Shown: one piece after another, positions 4,654 through 7,897 of the stretch
Layout of the letters: every line of letters begins with the position of its first letter
Numbering within the stretch: the first letter of the stretch is position 1
Source: a bacterium UBA7470
Lineage (GTDB): Bacteria > Pseudomonadota > Gammaproteobacteria > Burkholderiales > Burkholderiaceae_C
Length of the DNA: 7,897 nucleotides
Direction: 5' to 3'
Assembly (NCBI GenBank): GCA_002479815.1
Contig: DLPA01000003.1
Coordinates: 1 to 7,897, forward strand
Position numbers and translations under genes: made by a program
Notes under the pieces: generated by a model
The model's input: only the letters and a program-made list of their open reading frames with translations
The model's database searches: none
Told to the model about the DNA's origin: nothing

Positions 4654-6350
4654 CCGATATCCGGCGTTCCATCCTGTGGATGGTTTTTGGTTTTTCGATG
4701 ATCTTGTTGTGGGACAAGTGGCAGTTGCACAACGGGAAGCCTGCGACTTTTTTCCCTTCGCCTTCCAGTGCAACTGCCAAAGCAGATGCGTCTGGCAAGT
4801 CGAATGGTGATGTCCCTGCGACGTCGGTTGAAACAGCCGTTTCTGCTGCAACGGTGGGTGCTGCCAAATCTGCTGCACCCTCGGTGCCTCGCACGACGAC
4901 CGTGGTAACGACGGATGCCTTGAGACTGAGTTTCGATTCAGAAGGCGGGTCGGTGATCGGCGCTGATATTTTGCAGCACAAGTCAGCCACCCTGTCGAGC
5001 AAGAGTCAAGAAGACAAGCCACTGACCTTACTGACGCAAACCCCAACGCACACCTATGTGGCTCAAACCGGATTGATCGGAGGCAATGGCTTGCCGACCC
5101 ACAAAACGCCTATGGTGTGGGTGAACGGGGATACCGAGTTAAAAGAGGGCCAAAACGAGTTGGTGGTGCGCTTTGAGTCGGCCAATGATGGCGTGAAGCT
5201 GGTCAAAACCTACACCCTGCGCCGTGGTGCATACGATATTGCGGTCTCGCACGAAGTCATCAACAGCACCAGCGCCGAAATCAAGCCGCAGTTGTATGTG
5301 CAACTGGTGCGTGACGGCAGTACCAACGCCAGCGAAACTCCGTTTTACTCCACCTTCACAGGGCCTGCTGTCTTTACTCAGGCCGCAAAATACCAAAAAG
5401 TAGAGTTTCCAGACATTGACAAAAACAAAGCCACCTTTCAAAAAACCGCCACCGATGGTTATGTTGCGATGGTGCAGCACTACTTTGCCAGTGCATGGCT
5501 GTTGGGCGATGGCATAGAGCGTGAACACTTTGTTCGCAAAATTGAGAACAATCTGTATTCCGCAGGCTTTATCACCGCCATGCCTGCCATTGCACCCGAT
5601 GGTCGCCAAACCGCGCAAACACGTTTGTTCATCGGCCCTCAGGCTGAAAAGGTGCTGGAAACCGTGGCTTCTGGCTTGGAACTGGTCAAAGACTATGGCT
5701 GGTTGACCATGTTGGCAAAACCCTTGTACTGGTTGCTGGAAAAAATTCATAGCGTCGTGGGCAACTGGGGCTGGGCGATTGTGCTTCTGGTGGTGCTCAT
5801 CAAAGCGGCGTTTTATTGGCTCAATGCCACGGCATACCGCAGCATGGCAAAAATGAAGGCCATCAACCCACGCATCATGGAAATGCGCGAGCGCCTGAAA
5901 GACAACCCACAGCAAATGCAAATGGAGATGATGCGGATTTACCGCGAGGAGAAAGTCAACCCGATGGGCGGCTGCTTCCCGATCATGATCCAAATCCCTG
6001 TGTTCATCGCCTTGTACTGGGTGTTGTTGTCCAGCGTGGAGATGCGCAATGCGCCGTGGATAGGCTGGATTACGGATATGTCTTCGCCCGATCCTTGGTA
6101 CATCTTGCCTTTGGTGATGACCTTGACCACGGTGTTCCAAACCGCGTTGAACCCCTTGCCGCCTGATCCCTTGCAGGCCAAAATGATGTGGCTCATGCCC
6201 TTGGTGTTTTCGGTGATGTTCTTCTTCTTCCCAGCGGGTTTGGTGTTGTACTGGATTACTAACAACATTCTGACCATCATTCAGCAAGCCTTCATCAACC
6301 ACCGCATGGGTGTCCCTGTCAAGTTCACCATTCCTGACTTCAAGTCTTGA
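4650..6350 (+). CDS. yidC: membrane protein insertase YidC (Oxa1 family)
   Basis: Inner-membrane insertase that works alone or with SecYEG to insert and fold membrane proteins. The 566 residues (E. coli 548) show the Gram-negative layout: TM1 (about 6-22), a Thr/Ala/Ser-rich linker (about 30-75), a large periplasmic beta domain (about 80-340), then the conserved core from about 350. In TM2 Lys385 (VVLIKAAFYW) replaces the E. coli groove Arg366. Next come SMAKMKAINPRIMEMRERL (about 395-413), the cytoplasmic hairpin ending KVNPMGGCFPIMIQIPVF, TM4 near WYILPLVMTL, and a last TM with FFFFPAGLVLYWITNN. AAGGA at 4636-4640 supports the ATG at 4650, which overlaps the yidD stop by 4 bases. The C-terminus is short, without a long basic tail. 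Confidence 0.98.
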   Translation: MTDIRRSILWMVFGFSMILLWDKWQLHNGKPATFFPSPSSATAKADASGKSNGDVPATSVETAVSAATVGAAKSAAPSVPRTTTVVTTDALRLSFDSEGGSVIGADILQHKSATLSSKSQEDKPLTLLTQTPTHTYVAQTGLIGGNGLPTHKTPMVWVNGDTELKEGQNELVVRFESANDGVKLVKTYTLRRGAYDIAVSHEVINSTSAEIKPQLYVQLVRDGSTNASETPFYSTFTGPAVFTQAAKYQKVEFPDIDKNKATFQKTATDGYVAMVQHYFASAWLLGDGIEREHFVRKIENNLYSAGFITAMPAIAPDGRQTAQTRLFIGPQAEKVLETVASGLELVKDYGWLTMLAKPLYWLLEKIHSVVGNWGWAIVLLVVLIKAAFYWLNATAYRSMAKMKAINPRIMEMRERLKDNPQQMQMEMMRIYREEKVNPMGGCFPIMIQIPVFIALYWVLLSSVEMRNAPWIGWITDMSSPDPWYILPLVMTLTTVFQTALNPLPPDPLQAKMMWLMPLVFSVMFFFFPAGLVLYWITNNILTIIQQAFINHRMGVPVKFTIPDFKS

Positions 6351-6380
6351 TGCCTTGCTTTAGATGATGCAGATGCCGAG

Positions 6381-7763
6381 GTGTTGACGCAAAGCCTAGA
6401 CCCCATTGTTGCGATTGCCACTGCCGCCGGACGGGGGGCTGTGGGCATCGTGCGGGTGTCTGGCTTTGGCCTGGGTGCGTTCGTGCAAGCATGGCTAGGC
6501 CGCGCCCTTCGCGCCCGTGAAGCCACTTACCTCGCGTTTCCCGATGCACAAGGCCAGCCCATCGACCACGGGCTGGCCTTGTGGTTTCCAGCGCCGCACT
6601 CGTTTACGGGGGAGGACGTGCTAGAAATCCAAGCGCATGGTGGCCCTGTGGTCTTGCAACTGCTGTTGGCGCGTTGCCTAGAAGTCGCTGCCCTTGTGTT
6701 GCCGCGTCTGCGCTTGGCCCAACCCGGCGAGTTCAGCCAGCGGGCATTTTTAAACGACAAAATCGACCTCGCCCAAGCCGAGGCCATCGCGGACTTGATC
6801 GAGGCCAGCACCGAAGCAGCCGCCCGCAGTGCCAGCCGCAGCTTGAGCGGTGCGTTTTCGCAGGACATTCATGCCTTGCGCGATGGCCTGATTCATTTGC
6901 GTATGCTGGTCGAGGCTACGCTGGATTTTCCTGAGGAAGAAATTGACTTCCTGCGCCAATCTGACGCGCAAGGACAGCTATTCAAACTCAAGCAACAGCA
7001 CACGACCATTCAGCAGCGTGCCCGCCAAGGGGCCTTGCTGCGCGAAGGCATGCGTGTCGTGATTGCGGGGCAGCCCAATGCGGGCAAAAGCTCGCTGCTC
7101 AATGCACTAGCGGGGGCTGAACTCGCCATCGTCACACCGATTGCCGGCACCACCCGTGACAAAGTGGAGCAAACCATACAAATCGAAGGCGTGCCGCTGC
7201 ACGTCGTGGATACCGCCGGCTTGCGCGACAGCAGCGATGAAGTCGAGCGCATCGGCATTGCCCGCGCATGGAACGAAATTCATGGCGCTGATGCTGTGCT
7301 CTTGTTGCACGATCTGACCCGCACCGAGCAGGCCGACTATGCGGCGGCTGATGCGGCCATTGAAGCGGCCATTCCTGCGCACATCGACAAGATTCATGTC
7401 TGGAACAAATGCGATGCCGCAAGCTCGTCCACCTTGGCCCGAGTTGCCGCGCAAGATGTGGTGCTATCCGCCAAAGCGGGCACTGGTCTTAGCGACTTGC
7501 GCCAACGCTTGCTACAAGCTGTCGGCTGGCAAGCAGCGCCTGAAGGCTTGTACATGGCCCGCGAGCGCCACCTCCGCGCCTTGGCTGCCGTGCGCGACCG
7601 TTTGGCGAATGCCGAGCAATGGCTACACACGGGCAACTTGCACCTCGATCTGCTGGCCGAAGAATTGCGCTTGGCCCAAACCGCCCTAGGCGACATCACT
7701 GGCGAATTCACCGCCGACGACTTGCTGGGTGAGATTTTCGCTGGTTTTTGTATTGGAAAATAA
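6381..7763 (+). CDS. mnmE: tRNA uridine-5-carboxymethylaminomethyl modification GTPase MnmE
   Basis: With MnmG it modifies the wobble uridine (U34) of certain tRNAs, using tetrahydrofolate and GTP hydrolysis. The 460-residue product is complete. The N-terminal folate-binding domain shows DPIVAIATAAGRGAVGIVRV (7-26) and FTGEDVLEIQAHGG (75-88). A helical domain surrounds the inserted G domain: G1 GQPNAGKSS (230-238), G2 IAGTTRD (254-260), G3 DTAG (277-280), G4 NKCD (342-345) and a G5-like SAKAG. The C-terminus ends FCIGK with the conserved Cys457. The GTG at 6381 is taken as the start because it gives the family N-terminus; TTG at 6384 is possible and the ATGs just upstream are out of frame. 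It lies 30 bases after yidC with no evident terminator between them. A perfect 14-bp inverted repeat covers codons 56-68. Confidence 0.97.
   Translation: MLTQSLDPIVAIATAAGRGAVGIVRVSGFGLGAFVQAWLGRALRAREATYLAFPDAQGQPIDHGLALWFPAPHSFTGEDVLEIQAHGGPVVLQLLLARCLEVAALVLPRLRLAQPGEFSQRAFLNDKIDLAQAEAIADLIEASTEAAARSASRSLSGAFSQDIHALRDGLIHLRMLVEATLDFPEEEIDFLRQSDAQGQLFKLKQQHTTIQQRARQGALLREGMRVVIAGQPNAGKSSLLNALAGAELAIVTPIAGTTRDKVEQTIQIEGVPLHVVDTAGLRDSSDEVERIGIARAWNEIHGADAVLLLHDLTRTEQADYAAADAAIEAAIPAHIDKIHVWNKCDAASSSTLARVAAQDVVLSAKAGTGLSDLRQRLLQAVGWQAAPEGLYMARERHLRALAAVRDRLANAEQWLHTGNLHLDLLAEELRLAQTALGDITGEFTADDLLGEIFAGFCIGK
6547..6583. repeat. perfect 14-bp inverted repeat inside mnmE
   Basis: CACAAGGCCAGCCC (6547-6560) and GGGCTGGCCTTGTG (6570-6583) are exact reverse complements around a 9-base loop. 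The GC-rich stem would be very stable in mRNA. It encodes residues about 56-68 (QGQPIDHGLALW), a stretch that looks normal for MnmE, so this is not an insertion. No T-run follows, so it is not a terminator. Confidence 0.85.
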
Positions 7764-7778
7764 AAACAGCGATGGCCC

Positions 7779-7897
7779 ATGTCCACACCCAACCCAACGA
7801 CAAGCACCGAATTGGGGGATGAAACCACGCGCGTTGTGATTGGTGACTACGCCTTTCGAGCGGCAGATGCCCTGCAGGTGCGTCCATGCCGCCGTTG
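7779..7897 (+). CDS. start of an unrecognised protein (partial)
   Basis: The ATG at 7779, 15 bases after the mnmE stop, opens a frame that continues to the window end, giving 39 full codons. The product begins MSTPNPTTSTELGDETTRVV and continues with IGDYAFRAADALQV. The Thr/Ser/Pro-rich start looks like a flexible cytoplasmic N-terminus with no signal peptide or membrane segment. I do not recognise a family from this fragment. No strong Shine-Dalgarno is visible, and another ATG at 7772 in a different frame stops after 16 codons. Its position suggests it could be cotranscribed with mnmE. A chance open frame cannot be excluded. Confidence 0.5.
   Translation, partial: MSTPNPTTSTELGDETTRVVIGDYAFRAADALQVRPCRR

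Noticed and set aside
5139..6302. 387-codon minus-strand open frame opposite yidC
   Set aside because: It is antisense to clear yidC core motifs. The His/Gln-rich composition is typical of a shadow frame.

Overview
The window is a classic bacterial replication-origin neighbourhood. Its gene order and protein sequences point to a betaproteobacterium of the order Burkholderiales, most like Comamonadaceae or relatives. Support for this includes a Burkholderiales-type DnaA and DnaN, dnaN followed directly by gyrB with no recF between them, a lysine where E. coli YidC has its groove arginine, and a moderate-GC genome that uses TTG freely for leucine.

Leftward arm (minus strand, read right to left): dnaA (3447-1972), dnaN (1875-769) and the first 232 codons of gyrB (696 to beyond base 1). 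These supply the replication initiator, the sliding clamp and a gyrase subunit. Centre (3448-3711): a 264-base divergent intergenic region with one perfect DnaA box, two one-mismatch boxes, AT-rich stretches and likely promoters for both arms; it is the probable oriC. Rightward arm (plus strand): rpmH (ribosomal protein L34), rnpA (RNase P protein), yidD (membrane-insertion factor), yidC (membrane insertase) and mnmE (tRNA-modifying GTPase), tightly packed with two overlaps. A new open reading frame, not recognised, begins at 7779 and runs off the window end.

No mobile element, CRISPR array, tRNA or rRNA was seen, and I do not see a new multi-gene system. The most unusual signal is gyrB. After a Burkholderiales-like N-terminal leader of about 50 residues, the protein reads like a Pseudomonas-type (gammaproteobacterial) GyrB. 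It also shows a sharply different codon use (no TTG leucine, nearly all Lys as AAG, all Phe as TTC) from dnaN and dnaA beside it. This suggests a mosaic gene made by recombination, or an assembly chimera. Lesser points are a perfect 14-bp inverted repeat inside mnmE, decamer repeats between rpmH and rnpA, a TTG start for rnpA, a dnaA start without a Shine-Dalgarno but with a one-turn direct repeat, and a consensus DnaA box inside yidD.
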